From Candidatus Uhrbacteria bacterium (lineage in GTDB: Bacteria > Patescibacteriota > Patescibacteriia > 2-12-FULL-60-25): a stretch of DNA of 64,000 nucleotides. Both the position numbers and the translations under genes were made by a program. The DNA lies in assembly GCA_020854265.1 (NCBI GenBank), contig JADZFU010000004.1, positions 248,001 to 312,000 of the forward strand. The letters are read 5' to 3'. Under the pieces are notes generated by a model. It had not been told where the DNA came from. It worked only from the letters and a program-made list of their open reading frames with translations, and did not search any database. This document shows positions 33,631 through 42,027 of the stretch, piece by piece (position 1 is the stretch's first letter; every line of letters starts with the position of its first letter).

Positions 33631-35781
33631 ATGCCGCCAAAGTTGGGGGAGCGTTTATTGATGACGTCGCACAATGTCGGTGCGGGCGACAAGGATATTG
33701 TCGTTCCAGAAAAAAAAGAAAAAACCCCGATCACGAAAGAGCTGTTCGAAGAGTATAAAAACTCCCTCCAAAAGATGCTCGATAAAAATCGGGGACTGCT
33801 TGAAGCGTTTTCCGGCGACGTTTCGCTCGAGTTTATCGTTGCAGACAAGTACGCCATCGATTTTGAGAGTGGCAAAGTCTATCTTGATGCCACAACTTTG
33901 CATGAGCGCAAAGAAACCGAGGAGCAGGCGCTCTGGTCGGTCCTGCACGAGCTTTCGCATTTTTTGGATTATGTAGAAGACAAGAAAGGAATATTGGACA
34001 ATTTCAAGCATATCCAGCGCAAGGCAAAAAAAATCGCGCCGAAAATAGAAAGGAAGGTAGTGGAAGCATTCGGCGAGTCGCATCCGGAGCTTGTCGAATC
34101 CATCAAAAAGAAGCAGCCGAGCGGCAGCAAAACATTAGAGCCGATGAGTTGGGCAGAGCAGGCCGGCTACAAGATGTACCACACATTTTATAATTGTCTC
34201 GACGATATCCACGTAAATGCACGCCTGACTTGGAAAGCCCAGCGTTATCGTCCGGAGGCAGAAGGCGGACAGGCAGTAAAAACGCTGTATCGCGACACGC
34301 TGTTTCCCGGCAATGATTATGCGGAGCATCCCAAGCATATGCAGATGCCGTACAAGCTGCTGCGCGAATCAATGGTGCCGGACCAAAACGTTATTTTAAC
34401 CGAGCGCGTATTTCAGGAATTTGAAAACAAGATTCCGCTCATGGGCAAATCGCTTACCCCGAAAGAATGGGCGAACGAGATTTTGATTCCGGGAGTTAAA
34501 AAAGACAAGCGCACCGGCAAGAGCCAAATCAAACAAGTATCCGCCTCGGCGCGTAATGCCGTGATTCGTCAAACATTGGAACCGGTGTTTGACCGGCTTT
34601 TGTTGGAGGATTTGGAAGAGTGGGAGCCAAAATTGCCCGCCCCTCCAAATGAAGGAATGGAGCAGGGAGCGTCCGGGATGCCGCAGATGCCATGGGAAAA
34701 AGAATACAAAGAGTTTACGAACATGTCGCCCGATCAGGCGCCGGAAGGTTTTTATGAAGATTTGGCCGAGCAGGTAATCGAGATGAAAGAAGAACAAAAA
34801 AACGAGGAAGAAAAGAAGAATGAATCCCAAGGCAAAACGCCGGTGCAGCGCGCACAGGAGCTCAAAGACGCGGCAGACCGCGAATGGTGCAGGAAAAACG
34901 ATTTAACACTTGAACAGTTCCGCGAATACGAACAGCTCGAGAAAAAGATAGAACCGTATCTAGATGAGCTCTCCAATTTATGGACCAAGATTTTACGCGG
35001 ACTGCGGATTGAGCAGGGGAGACGCATGGAAGGCTATTTCCAAACAGGAGAGCTGGACGTCGAAAAAGTCGTAGAAGAATGGCCGAAAATCGAACAGGCG
35101 AAATTTGACGAAGTGCGGGTAATGGAGCGGCAATTGCCGAAAGAAATTCTCATCCGTAAACCCGAAGAAATCCGGATCAGGCTTTTGGGCGACAATTCCG
35201 GCTCAATGAATGGAGAGCGTATCGAGATGTTAAAACAGGTTGCCACGCTCATTTTGTCTTCGGTGCGCGAGTTTAATGCGCGTATGGCATGGCAGTCGAG
35301 CGAAGGGGATGTGGTGACAGCTAAATCACAAGTCGTGCTTTACGGCCATGACCATGTGGTTGCCAAACCGCTCGAGGCCGCAAACGGCGATCAAGAAAGC
35401 GTGGATATGCGCAAAGCCGTAACCGCCTGCAATGCCTCCGGAAATGACACGCTCGACGCGCTTGCCTTACATGAGGTTTGGAAAACCATTAATACTCCGG
35501 AAGAGCAGGAGCGTATCAAATCGGGCAAAGTGATTGATATCATGTTCGAGATTACTGATGGAGGCACAGGAACGCTCCATCAGAGTATGCAAATAATTAA
35601 AAAGCTTAAAGAAGCCGGTGTTATTACGAAAGCATTCCAGGTCGGGACGGCGCACGAAGGAGAGAAGAAAGTTTTTAATACAGAATGGAAAGAAGATGGA
35701 AAAATCGTTGGAAAGGACTTGTCCAAAGTCGTGCCTGCGATTGCCGAAATGCTTGAAAAAATTATTGGTGAAAAGTTTTGA
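33631..35781 (+). CDS. VWA-domain protein with N-terminal HExxH metallopeptidase-like motif
   Basis: 716 residues. Near residue 105 is VLHELSHFLDY, an HExxH zinc-protease type motif, in a domain that starts LEFIVADKYAIDFESGKVYLDATTL. A long charged, coiled-coil-like middle (about 340-500) follows. The C-terminal 200 residues form a von Willebrand A domain with MIDAS motif LLGDNSGSMNGERIEML (DxSxS near 520). With the AAA+ protein at 36193 this looks like a MoxR/VWA pair, in which the VWA protein delivers targets to the ATPase. Having a protease-like motif in the same chain is unusual. Confidence 0.8.
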   Translation: MPPKLGERLLMTSHNVGAGDKDIVVPEKKEKTPITKELFEEYKNSLQKMLDKNRGLLEAFSGDVSLEFIVADKYAIDFESGKVYLDATTLHERKETEEQALWSVLHELSHFLDYVEDKKGILDNFKHIQRKAKKIAPKIERKVVEAFGESHPELVESIKKKQPSGSKTLEPMSWAEQAGYKMYHTFYNCLDDIHVNARLTWKAQRYRPEAEGGQAVKTLYRDTLFPGNDYAEHPKHMQMPYKLLRESMVPDQNVILTERVFQEFENKIPLMGKSLTPKEWANEILIPGVKKDKRTGKSQIKQVSASARNAVIRQTLEPVFDRLLLEDLEEWEPKLPAPPNEGMEQGASGMPQMPWEKEYKEFTNMSPDQAPEGFYEDLAEQVIEMKEEQKNEEEKKNESQGKTPVQRAQELKDAADREWCRKNDLTLEQFREYEQLEKKIEPYLDELSNLWTKILRGLRIEQGRRMEGYFQTGELDVEKVVEEWPKIEQAKFDEVRVMERQLPKEILIRKPEEIRIRLLGDNSGSMNGERIEMLKQVATLILSSVREFNARMAWQSSEGDVVTAKSQVVLYGHDHVVAKPLEAANGDQESVDMRKAVTACNASGNDTLDALALHEVWKTINTPEEQERIKSGKVIDIMFEITDGGTGTLHQSMQIIKKLKEAGVITKAFQVGTAHEGEKKVFNTEWKEDGKIVGKDLSKVVPAIAEMLEKIIGEKF

Positions 35782-35786
35782 GGAAT

Positions 35787-36065
35787 AAAAAAACCCCCTC
35801 GACATCACACCCGCGAATTGGAGATACCTATTGTTGAACTTTTCGAGATATTGCTATCTCTATCCGAGTGGGTACGGAAGGCTTCGAACAACGGTTGTCT
35901 CAAATTCTTTCAGATGTTTATCAAGGGGGATATCACGCCCAGTGAAGAGCGTGGCCGGCACAGCCTGGCCGACTTAGGTGCCATCCCCATTGCTGGATCA
36001 GGCGATTCAGAGCAGGTTTTTGTCAATGAGTGCAATCGTTATCGGAATTTCACCTCCGACACGAT
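35787..36065 (-). ncRNA. Candidate structured non-coding RNA, unknown family
   Basis: The longest gene-free stretch of the window (35782-36192) holds a consensus promoter reading left and about 279 bases of highly foldable RNA. The predicted first base (36065) is also the base of the first stem: ATCGT-g-TCGGA-8-TCCGA-ta-ACGAT. Then come GGCC-a-GGC-tgt-GCC-GGCC (35953-35970), CACGC-10-GCGTG (35934-35953), and a stem CCCCCTTGA/TCGAGGGGG (35921-35929 with 35794-35802). The last stem closes over a branch with GAGATA-GCAA-TATCTC (GNRA loop, 35845-35860) and ends directly in seven Ts. It shows no tmRNA, RNase P, SRP or 6S signature that I recognise. No credible ORF on this strand. Confidence 0.65.
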
Positions 36066-36071
36066 GATTGA

Positions 36072-36100
36072 AGTATAGCATAAAATGACCTTTTTGTCAA
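36072..36100 (-). promoter_or_regulatory. Consensus sigma-70 promoter of the candidate ncRNA
   Basis: TTGACA - 17 bases - TATACT on the minus strand, one of the best promoter matches in the window, with no protein gene downstream on that strand. Confidence 0.8.
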
Positions 36101-36170
36101 TAAAATATTGCTTTTATATTAGCCAAAATTATCAACACCTGTTCTGCTAGGTTGCGAGGTTTTTATGTGG

Positions 36171-36176
36171 TATTAT
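36171..36176 (+). promoter_or_regulatory. -10 box of the MoxR-type gene
   Basis: TATTAT, 16 bases before the ATG at 36193; no clear -35. Divergent from the ncRNA promoter. Confidence 0.4.
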
Positions 36177-36192
36177 TCGGACATATTTTCCT

Positions 36193-38697
36193 ATGCCTTC
36201 CCAAAGACCTCCTGCGCCGGAATCAATGCCGCCGCAGCGCGTCAAAGCAGAAATTGGCGATACGCTTCACTCCATCGTATTCGAGATGAGAAATGGCCAA
36301 CTTCGGGCCTCTAGTACGAATTTTAAAGCGATGGAATTAGAAGATGCGAAATCCGCGGAGACCATCCAAGAAGGGCAAGCGTATGATGTGGTCGTGGTTC
36401 GCGATACAAGGCCGGAAGATCCGAATAAAGGAAAATTGGTCGTGCGTGTGATCGGACTTTCATCGTCCGGAGCGAATGTCCCGCAGGAACGCTGGGAGGG
36501 GGTACAAGAAACCGTATACGCAGCAGAAAAACAAAAACGAAAAGCTGCAAAACGCTCGACCGAAATCGGGCTGCTGTCCGAGTTAGCCACCGGAAAGCCC
36601 ATGACCTTGGCCGAACGTCTCGGGCTGACGACCGAAGAGGCGATTGCGCGGTTTAAAGCCGATGTCGAAGCGCGCGAAGCTGCTGCAGGCAAAAGCGTAC
36701 GCGAGGCAAGACGTACAGCAGAAACAAGCGGTGAAACTCGACGCGTCCAGGCGGCTATGGTTGAAGAGCGCGAAGCACGAAATGCCGTAACCGAAGCCTT
36801 GGGTCCAGAAGGCACGGCTACGCTTGAAAATGCTTTCGTCTCGTTCCAATGGACGGAGCTATCGAATGCTTTACGAAAAGACCGCGCCTTAGACCGCGAG
36901 CGCGAAGCCTTGGTCAACCCGCCGTCATTATCCCAATCACGCGAAGAAGAGGCTGAGCTTAAAATGCGTTCGATCAAGCGCAAACTTAAAGGCATGGGGC
37001 CAACTGCGGCATCAGCCGAGGTTGCGGCCGAGATCGGTCCGGCATTGGAGCAGATCGACGAAAAACGCGAGCAGATCTTGCAGGAGAGTCCGGAAGCGTT
37101 TTTCGGACTCCATCTCAAGGATTTGAAAAAATATCGCGAGCAGCTTGATTCCGGAAAAATCGTCGAGACGCCGTATGTCGAGAGGCAGGCGCTCGAGCTT
37201 GAGGCCAATGTCCGCCGAGGACAACCGGTGTTTATCTATGGTCATCTTGGCTCGGGTAAAACGGAGCTGGCTTTACATGTGGCCGAGAAAGTCCTGCAAA
37301 AACGGGAGGACTTGGTCGAGCGTGATGCAAAAGGCAAGATCGTTCGCGATAATCGTCATGCCTTGGTTATTTCCGGTTCAAAATACATGGCCCAGTCCGA
37401 GCTTTACGGACACCAGGTGCTCGCAGTAGACAAAATGGACAAAGAGGCTATCCGCGAGACGGTGCGCGAGGTTGAAGAAGAGTTTAATGCATGGAAAAAA
37501 GAGAACGACGATAAGAAAAAAAATCTTTCAGAAGATGAACGTATCGCAAGCGAACAGCTTGCGCATGACCGTATTTTACAGACCTACCTTACGGCCAAAA
37601 AAGGCGGCACCATCTCCGATTTTTATCTCGGCCCGGTTTATCAGGCCATGGAGGACGGACGTCCGATCATTATCGACGAAGTCAATGCTATCCCGCACGA
37701 GGTTCTTATCAGCTTGAACCATGCGCTGACGCGCCGGCCGGGGGACGTGATCAATGTCCAGCAGGATAGCGGCAAGCAGATTACGGTTCGGGACGGATTC
37801 AGCGTTGTGATGACAGGCAACTTGAATGTCGGGACAGGCGAAACCGTCCAAAAATACGTGAACCGCGAAAAGATGGATCCGGCATTCATCAGCCGTTTGA
37901 AATTGATGGAACATGACTACCTTCCGCAGGAAACAGCCAAGCCATTCCGCGACCAGAACGGCGAGGTGACTCCGGCTGCAGAAGGGGTTGATAAAGAATT
38001 ATTTACCGTCATGCTTGCCGGATTGATGGATTCATCGGGAAATGTCGAGGCGCCCAAGGATGCGTTGCCAGAATTATGGAATTTGGCCATGGTCGCACGC
38101 AGTACGCAGGATGCCTTTGCCGGAAAACGCAAGGCGGAGTTTGCGCAAGCCGGACAAAAAGCGTTTCCCGTGCCGGTACAGTACGCTGTCATCTCCATCC
38201 GCGGAATTAAAACCGTAATGGATGCATGGCAGTCCGAGTCTTATCAAAAACCGCTGGAGCGGGTAATTTTCGACACTTTGATCAAAGACCAGCCTTTGCC
38301 TCAAGAGCGCGCATGGCTGTATCAACAATTCCAATCAGCCGGATTCTTTAACCAAACAGACGGATGGAAAAATGCCTCCGAGCTGACCAATGTCCAGACT
38401 TCTTTCGAAGTAAAGCCTCCAAAACGCAAGGCAGAAAAAATCGAATTGGAATTCAATACTCCACGAGATTTAATCAAGGTTTTGTATGGAGACGGTCCGG
38501 AGCGCGAGCGCTGGCCGGTTCTTAAAAGCCAAGAAGAAACGGAAAAAGAATCCGGATCATTTAATCCCGAACAGGCAGAACAATTGGCCGAGTATCAAGA
38601 ATTCCTCGAGAAAATGGAAAAGGAAATTGCGGATCTCTCCGATTTGGTAGACAAGCACTGCGCAGTTGAACAGCGTGCAGCAGAGGTAGCGGTTTAA
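36193..38697 (+). CDS. MoxR-type AAA+ ATPase, large form
   Basis: 834 residues. Residues 1-330 are charged and helical with an N-terminal beta-rich stretch. The AAA+ core has Walker A PVFIYGHLGSGKTELALHVAEKV (near 345-360), a long insertion of about 110 residues, Walker B PIIIDEVNAIPHEVLISLNHALTRR (near 490) and sensor VVMTGNLNVGTG. The C-terminus is acidic and coiled. MoxR ATPases remodel proteins together with VWA partners; the VWA-metallopeptidase gene lies upstream with only the ncRNA between. The substrate is unknown. Confidence 0.85.
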   Translation: MPSQRPPAPESMPPQRVKAEIGDTLHSIVFEMRNGQLRASSTNFKAMELEDAKSAETIQEGQAYDVVVVRDTRPEDPNKGKLVVRVIGLSSSGANVPQERWEGVQETVYAAEKQKRKAAKRSTEIGLLSELATGKPMTLAERLGLTTEEAIARFKADVEAREAAAGKSVREARRTAETSGETRRVQAAMVEEREARNAVTEALGPEGTATLENAFVSFQWTELSNALRKDRALDREREALVNPPSLSQSREEEAELKMRSIKRKLKGMGPTAASAEVAAEIGPALEQIDEKREQILQESPEAFFGLHLKDLKKYREQLDSGKIVETPYVERQALELEANVRRGQPVFIYGHLGSGKTELALHVAEKVLQKREDLVERDAKGKIVRDNRHALVISGSKYMAQSELYGHQVLAVDKMDKEAIRETVREVEEEFNAWKKENDDKKKNLSEDERIASEQLAHDRILQTYLTAKKGGTISDFYLGPVYQAMEDGRPIIIDEVNAIPHEVLISLNHALTRRPGDVINVQQDSGKQITVRDGFSVVMTGNLNVGTGETVQKYVNREKMDPAFISRLKLMEHDYLPQETAKPFRDQNGEVTPAAEGVDKELFTVMLAGLMDSSGNVEAPKDALPELWNLAMVARSTQDAFAGKRKAEFAQAGQKAFPVPVQYAVISIRGIKTVMDAWQSESYQKPLERVIFDTLIKDQPLPQERAWLYQQFQSAGFFNQTDGWKNASELTNVQTSFEVKPPKRKAEKIELEFNTPRDLIKVLYGDGPERERWPVLKSQEETEKESGSFNPEQAEQLAEYQEFLEKMEKEIADLSDLVDKHCAVEQRAAEVAV

Positions 38698-38698
38698 A

Positions 38699-39730
38699 TC
38701 AGGCTAAGAGTTTTTTGAGAGCCGAAACATTCGGAACGGGCACCGGATCGATCCGGTGCCTTTCTGCAATATAGTAACTCGTAAACGCGCCAAATTGTAC
38801 GGCGTTCATGGCTTGGATGAAGCGGTTCGATCCCATCACGTCTATCACGGCGGAAGGAATGCCGTTTTTATCCAAAATCCCCGAGGTAAGCTCGATGCGT
38901 TTACGGTTGCGCGGATGGTACAGATCGGATTGCAAGAAAATTGCCATGACATGGCGTTTTGCCCCGTACGGGAAACCCAAGCCTTCAAGGAAATGGTGGT
39001 CGAGTTCCGGAATCGGCTGTGAAACGCTGAGATGTTTTGCGTTTTCGTTGAGCTGGTTATTGAAGACGTGTGCCGATCCTAGCAGGTGCTCGGCGGACAT
39101 GAGCAAGAGAAAACGGTTTTCGGAGTAGCCGGCGAGTTCGGATGCGGGATTCTCCAATGCTTTGAGAGTCGTGTTTTGTTTTTTGAGTTCATTTGAAGCA
39201 AGCAAGATCATCCGTTTTGTCAGAGGAATGAGTCCGAGCCGCGAAAGGAGGCATCCAAGACCGGCGACCATATATCCAATGGCCATGCGCGGCTGGTTTG
39301 AGGGGTTTTGATCGGCTTCGATTTTCCAATACGGCCAATCCAGCGCATGCGCACCATCAAGCAAGGTGCCGCCAGCCGCCATTACAAAAACGTGTGAACC
39401 GGATTCTTTTGCCTGCTCGGCGCAAGCGAGAGTCTCCTCGGTTGTTCCCGAATAGGAGGACAAAATAACAAGAGTGTGTTCTCCTACCCATGGCGGCAAG
39501 GAGTAATCGTTAACGATATGAATCGGGATTTCCAGCTTGCGTGCGAATGCATATCTCAGAAGATCGGCGCCTAGCGTTGAACCGCCCATGCCGGCGATTA
39601 CGATATCCGAATATCGAGTATCGATGAACGATGCAGGGAGATGTATTTCAGAAACTTGGCCCCAAGCATCCGTGAGCTGGGCCGGAAGTTTCAATATTGA
39701 ATCCAAAAGATCGGGCGCGAATCTCGCCAT
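38699..39730 (-). CDS. Bifunctional phosphoglucose/phosphomannose isomerase
   Basis: 343 residues from MARFAPDLLD. The start three codons earlier (39739) would overlap the TATAAT box. SIS domain with IAGMGGSTLGADLLRYA and VILSSYSGTTEETLACAEQA. C-terminal PGI/PMI domain with NQLNENAKHLS and ELDHHFLEGLGFPYG. It interconverts glucose-6-P or mannose-6-P with fructose-6-P, feeding glycolysis and sugar nucleotides. Transcribed alone and leaderless. Confidence 0.9.
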   Translation of the reverse strand: MARFAPDLLDSILKLPAQLTDAWGQVSEIHLPASFIDTRYSDIVIAGMGGSTLGADLLRYAFARKLEIPIHIVNDYSLPPWVGEHTLVILSSYSGTTEETLACAEQAKESGSHVFVMAAGGTLLDGAHALDWPYWKIEADQNPSNQPRMAIGYMVAGLGCLLSRLGLIPLTKRMILLASNELKKQNTTLKALENPASELAGYSENRFLLLMSAEHLLGSAHVFNNQLNENAKHLSVSQPIPELDHHFLEGLGFPYGAKRHVMAIFLQSDLYHPRNRKRIELTSGILDKNGIPSAVIDVMGSNRFIQAMNAVQFGAFTSYYIAERHRIDPVPVPNVSALKKLLA

Positions 39731-39737
39731 GTGTATC

Positions 39738-39743
39738 ATTATA
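39738..39743 (-). promoter_or_regulatory. -10 box of the PGI/PMI gene
   Basis: Consensus TATAAT, 7 bases before the ATG at 39730, right after the upstream terminator. Confidence 0.65.
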
Positions 39744-39745
39744 TC

Positions 39746-39779
39746 AAAAAAGACTCCCCGAATCGAGGAGTCTTTTTTA
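39746..39779. terminator. Terminator downstream of the DUF1761 gene
   Basis: AAAAAAGACTCC-ccgaatcga-GGAGTCTTTTTT. Bidirectional in form; it ends the minus-strand DUF1761 gene just before the PGI/PMI promoter. Confidence 0.85.
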
Positions 39780-39785
39780 TGTTGG

Positions 39786-40214
39786 CTACATTGCCGGCCA
39801 AAGGGAGATGATAACCCCCATCAGGCAGAGCGAAACAAGATAGTATCCGGCGGTAATCGGGAAGAGCTTCCATGGTTTTCCGCCCCAGAGCTGATCGCCC
39901 ATAATTACGGGAGCCATAAAACCGAGCCAGTTCCAGAGTCCGCCCTGCAGACCCGCGGAAACACCCGAGATATTCAGGTAGGTCGTGGCAAATACCATGC
40001 TGTGAGCCATGACATACGCCATAACCAAAGTACCTACGGCATTGAGAGCCATGGTTTTACCCATGCCTTCCTTCTTTGATTTCTCAATATCGGAGGCGGA
40101 AATGCCCATGGCTTTCATCCAGGGTTTACCGAAGAGCGGACCGAACCAGACCCAACCAAGTACGAATGACGCGGCAGCGGCGGCAAGTACCGCAAGAAAA
40201 TTTACAGGGACCAT
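39786..40214 (-). CDS. DUF1761-family membrane protein
   Basis: 142 residues, four membrane helices. Matches the DUF1761 pattern: LAVLAAAAASFVLGWVWFGPLFGKPWMKAMG at the start, a polar loop DIEKSKKEGMGK, then WNWLGFMAPVIMGDQLWGGKPWKLF. Function of the family is unknown. It lies downstream of tRNA-Ser, separated by a terminator. Confidence 0.85.
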   Translation of the reverse strand: MVPVNFLAVLAAAAASFVLGWVWFGPLFGKPWMKAMGISASDIEKSKKEGMGKTMALNAVGTLVMAYVMAHSMVFATTYLNISGVSAGLQGGLWNWLGFMAPVIMGDQLWGGKPWKLFPITAGYYLVSLCLMGVIISLWPAM

Positions 40215-40260
40215 ATGAAAGAGAGTGAATTATAAATATTAATATATCATCAAACAAAAT

Positions 40261-40285
40261 ACCGCGCCATTCGCGCGGTTTTTTG
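40261..40285. terminator. Hairpin after tRNA-Ser
   Basis: ACCGCGC-cattc-GCGCGGT with T/A-rich flanks on both sides. On the minus strand it follows the tRNA 3' end by two bases. Confidence 0.7.
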
Positions 40286-40287
40286 TG

Positions 40288-40375
40288 TGGCGGAGGAGGG
40301 GAGATTCGAACTCCCGATACCTTGCGGTATGCTTGCTTTCCAAGCAAGTGCACTAGGCCACTATGCGACCCCTCC
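40288..40375 (-). tRNA. tRNA-Ser (anticodon GGA)
   Basis: 88 bases including an encoded CCA. Acceptor GGAGGGG pairs with CTCCTCC (one G-T pair). Anticodon arm CTTGC-TTGGAAA-GCAAG gives GGA, reading UCC/UCU. A long variable arm CATACCGCAAGGTATC is typical of serine tRNA, and the T-arm is GGGAG-TTCGAAT-CTCCC. It has its own promoter upstream. Confidence 0.96.
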
Positions 40376-40397
40376 GTGGCTCTGATAATGTGGCCAG

Positions 40398-40426
40398 AGA
40401 ATAGCGGATTTTAGGTGCGATTGCAA
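40398..40426 (-). promoter_or_regulatory. Promoter of tRNA-Ser
   Basis: TTGCAA - 17 bases - TATTCT on the minus strand, about 22 bases upstream of the tRNA 5' end. Confidence 0.65.
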
Positions 40427-40436
40427 GCCTCTTGAT

Positions 40437-40802
40437 ATGCCCTCGAAACATGCCGATTACGTGCGTTATATCGCCGAAGATCTTTTAGCGGGTCTGCCTC
40501 ATATAACGGTGAAGAGGATGTTTGGCGGGCATGGCTTTTATTTTGAAGGCAGGATGTTTGGCCTCGAGGCGGATGGACGCATCTATTTCAAAGTTGATGA
40601 ACAGTCGCAGCCGGATTATGAGCTAGCTGGGAGCGAGCCGTTTCGATATTCGTCAAAAGACCGTACATCAGTGACCATGTCTTACTGGACGCTTCCCGAT
40701 GACGTGCTGGAGGATCATGAGAAGGCGGTCATGTGGGCCGAGAAAGCTATTCAAGCGGCGCGCCGATCATCAATGAAAAAGAAAAAACCCCGACACACGT
40801 AA
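40437..40802 (+). CDS. TfoX N-terminal-domain protein
   Basis: 121 residues. The core MPSKHADYVRYIAEDLLAGLPHITVKRMFGGHGFYFEGRMFGLEADGRIYFKVDE is the TfoX_N fold (RMFGG motif). Only the N-terminal half of competence regulator TfoX is present, as in many small stand-alone members, and the tail is Lys/Arg-rich. The role is unknown, and competence control should not be assumed. Its stop lies inside the terminator loop. Confidence 0.85.
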   Translation: MPSKHADYVRYIAEDLLAGLPHITVKRMFGGHGFYFEGRMFGLEADGRIYFKVDEQSQPDYELAGSEPFRYSSKDRTSVTMSYWTLPDDVLEDHEKAVMWAEKAIQAARRSSMKKKKPRHT

Positions 40803-40818
40803 GAGGTCGGGGTTTTTT
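40782..40818. terminator. Bidirectional terminator
   Basis: AAAAAACCCCGAC...GTCGGGGTTTTTT between the convergent TfoX-like and guanylate-kinase-like genes. Confidence 0.88.
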
Positions 40819-40819
40819 G

Positions 40820-41392
40820 TTAGCGCCTTGTCAGGATTCGGCTGCGGGCAAAGTCCAGCTTCTCGTCCAGATTATCATGGTCCCGCATGAATTCGAGGCG
40901 GGCCGCCGTAGTATGAAGCGCTTCGGTGTCCCATGAAGCGCATGCGGCGAGCCGCGCTTCGATCTGGGTATCGCTGTCGCCGCGCTTACGCATGCGACGT
41001 CGGAGCGTTTCGGTCTGCGGGCTCAGAATGTAGATCGATCGGACAGCCGTCATGAGTCCGTGCTGACGAGCGGCTGTCTGCAAAGTCCGTACGCCTGACA
41101 AGTCAAGCGCGGCAAAATGCCATACATCGCTCCGAAGGACATCGAGCACGAGCTGCGCACGCGTACCGTAGCGCTTTTGTGCGACATCGGTTTTCCAGGC
41201 GAATGCATTGTCAGCGGACAGGCGATCGAATTCTTCGTCGGTGACGAACTCGTATTCGCCTTGCGCATCGCTGGCACGCGGCTGACGCGTGGTAGTGGAT
41301 CGTAGATAGCCGCTCTGCGGCGTTTCGGCGATCAACCGTGAGATCATCGTCGATTTACCGACGCCGGAGGCTCCGCTTATGGATAAGATCAT
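40820..41392 (-). CDS. Guanylate-kinase-like P-loop nucleotide kinase (unit E)
   Basis: 190 residues from MILSISGASGVGKSTMISRL, a start overlapping the NUDIX stop (ATGA). Walker A GASGVGKST, then TTTRQPRASDAQGEYEFVTDEEF and RYGTRAQLV, as in guanylate kinases or PhnN. The usual FLE before the YGT reads FAWKTDVAQKRYGT, so substrate choice may differ from GMP. GC-ending codons unlike the neighbours; probably a transferred unit with the NUDIX gene. Confidence 0.8.
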   Translation of the reverse strand: MILSISGASGVGKSTMISRLIAETPQSGYLRSTTTRQPRASDAQGEYEFVTDEEFDRLSADNAFAWKTDVAQKRYGTRAQLVLDVLRSDVWHFAALDLSGVRTLQTAARQHGLMTAVRSIYILSPQTETLRRRMRKRGDSDTQIEARLAACASWDTEALHTTAARLEFMRDHDNLDEKLDFARSRILTRR

Positions 41393-41922
41393 GACCGCGA
41401 CCAGATCCGGTACTTGCACCAAGCGGCGACCGAGCCGACCGTTGTCTGGGATGACTTCATGACGACCTCCTCCCAATGCGATCGCGAGATCCAGCGCGGC
41501 TGAAGACTGTCTTCTGCCATGCCGATCCGATGGCCTTGGTTGTGTTCCGGGTTCGCCGCGACGAATACGTATTGATACGACGTACCCGTATACCAGTATG
41601 AGCCGAGGGGGATGAGCGTTTCCGCTTCGTACCCTGTCTCCTCGTACAGCTCACGGCGGGCGGCATCTTCCGGCTTCTCGTTTTCCTCGATCTTTCCACC
41701 GGGGAATTCCATGAGCTCGGAGCCGGCCTGATGCCGGTAATTCGAGATGACGAGAATCTCGTTTCCGCCGCGGCGTATGGCTACCACGATGGCAACGTGC
41801 GGCTTCTCTTCTACGACGACTTCGTAGGATTTTCCTACCGCGTTTTTGAGCTTGTCGATGCGGACTTTTACTCCGCGCTCATCAAAGATCGTGGTACTTG
41901 AAATGGGCTTTTTGGGGCGCAT
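41389..41922 (-). CDS. NUDIX hydrolase, ADP-ribose pyrophosphatase-like (unit E)
   Basis: 177 residues from MRPKKPISS, chosen because CGGAGGTGCGG lies directly upstream. NUDIX box GGKIEENEKPEDAARRELYEETGY is complete (Gx5Ex7REUxEExGU). The N-terminal beta part with VVEEKPHVAIVVAIRRGGNEILVISNYRHQAGSELMEFPGG resembles ADP-ribose pyrophosphatases. Coupled with the guanylate-kinase-like gene, so the pair may act on one nucleotide pool. GC-rich codon style. Confidence 0.85.
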   Translation of the reverse strand: MRPKKPISSTTIFDERGVKVRIDKLKNAVGKSYEVVVEEKPHVAIVVAIRRGGNEILVISNYRHQAGSELMEFPGGKIEENEKPEDAARRELYEETGYEAETLIPLGSYWYTGTSYQYVFVAANPEHNQGHRIGMAEDSLQPRWISRSHWEEVVMKSSQTTVGSVAAWCKYRIWSRS

Positions 41923-41939
41923 CCGCACCTCCGAAAAGG

Positions 41940-41967
41940 ACATTAACAGGTATGGCTAACTCGACAA
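41940..41967 (-). promoter_or_regulatory. Promoter of unit E
   Basis: TTGTCG - 16 bases - TAATGT on the minus strand, followed by the CGGAGG ribosome binding site. Confidence 0.5.
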
Positions 41968-42027
41968 GGGCGAGGGAAGACGATAGGCTAGGGGTCAAGC
42001 CTGTTTATCGGGCCGATTTCTGTATTT

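Noticed and set aside
35818-36078. 86-codon plus-strand ORF in the 35.8-36.1 kb gap
   Set aside because: TTG start without ribosome binding site or promoter on that strand, and it lies antisense to a strong promoter and well-folded RNA.
40437-40802. Competence regulator call for the TfoX-like gene
   Set aside because: Only the N-terminal domain is present; such stand-alone proteins are not shown to control competence.
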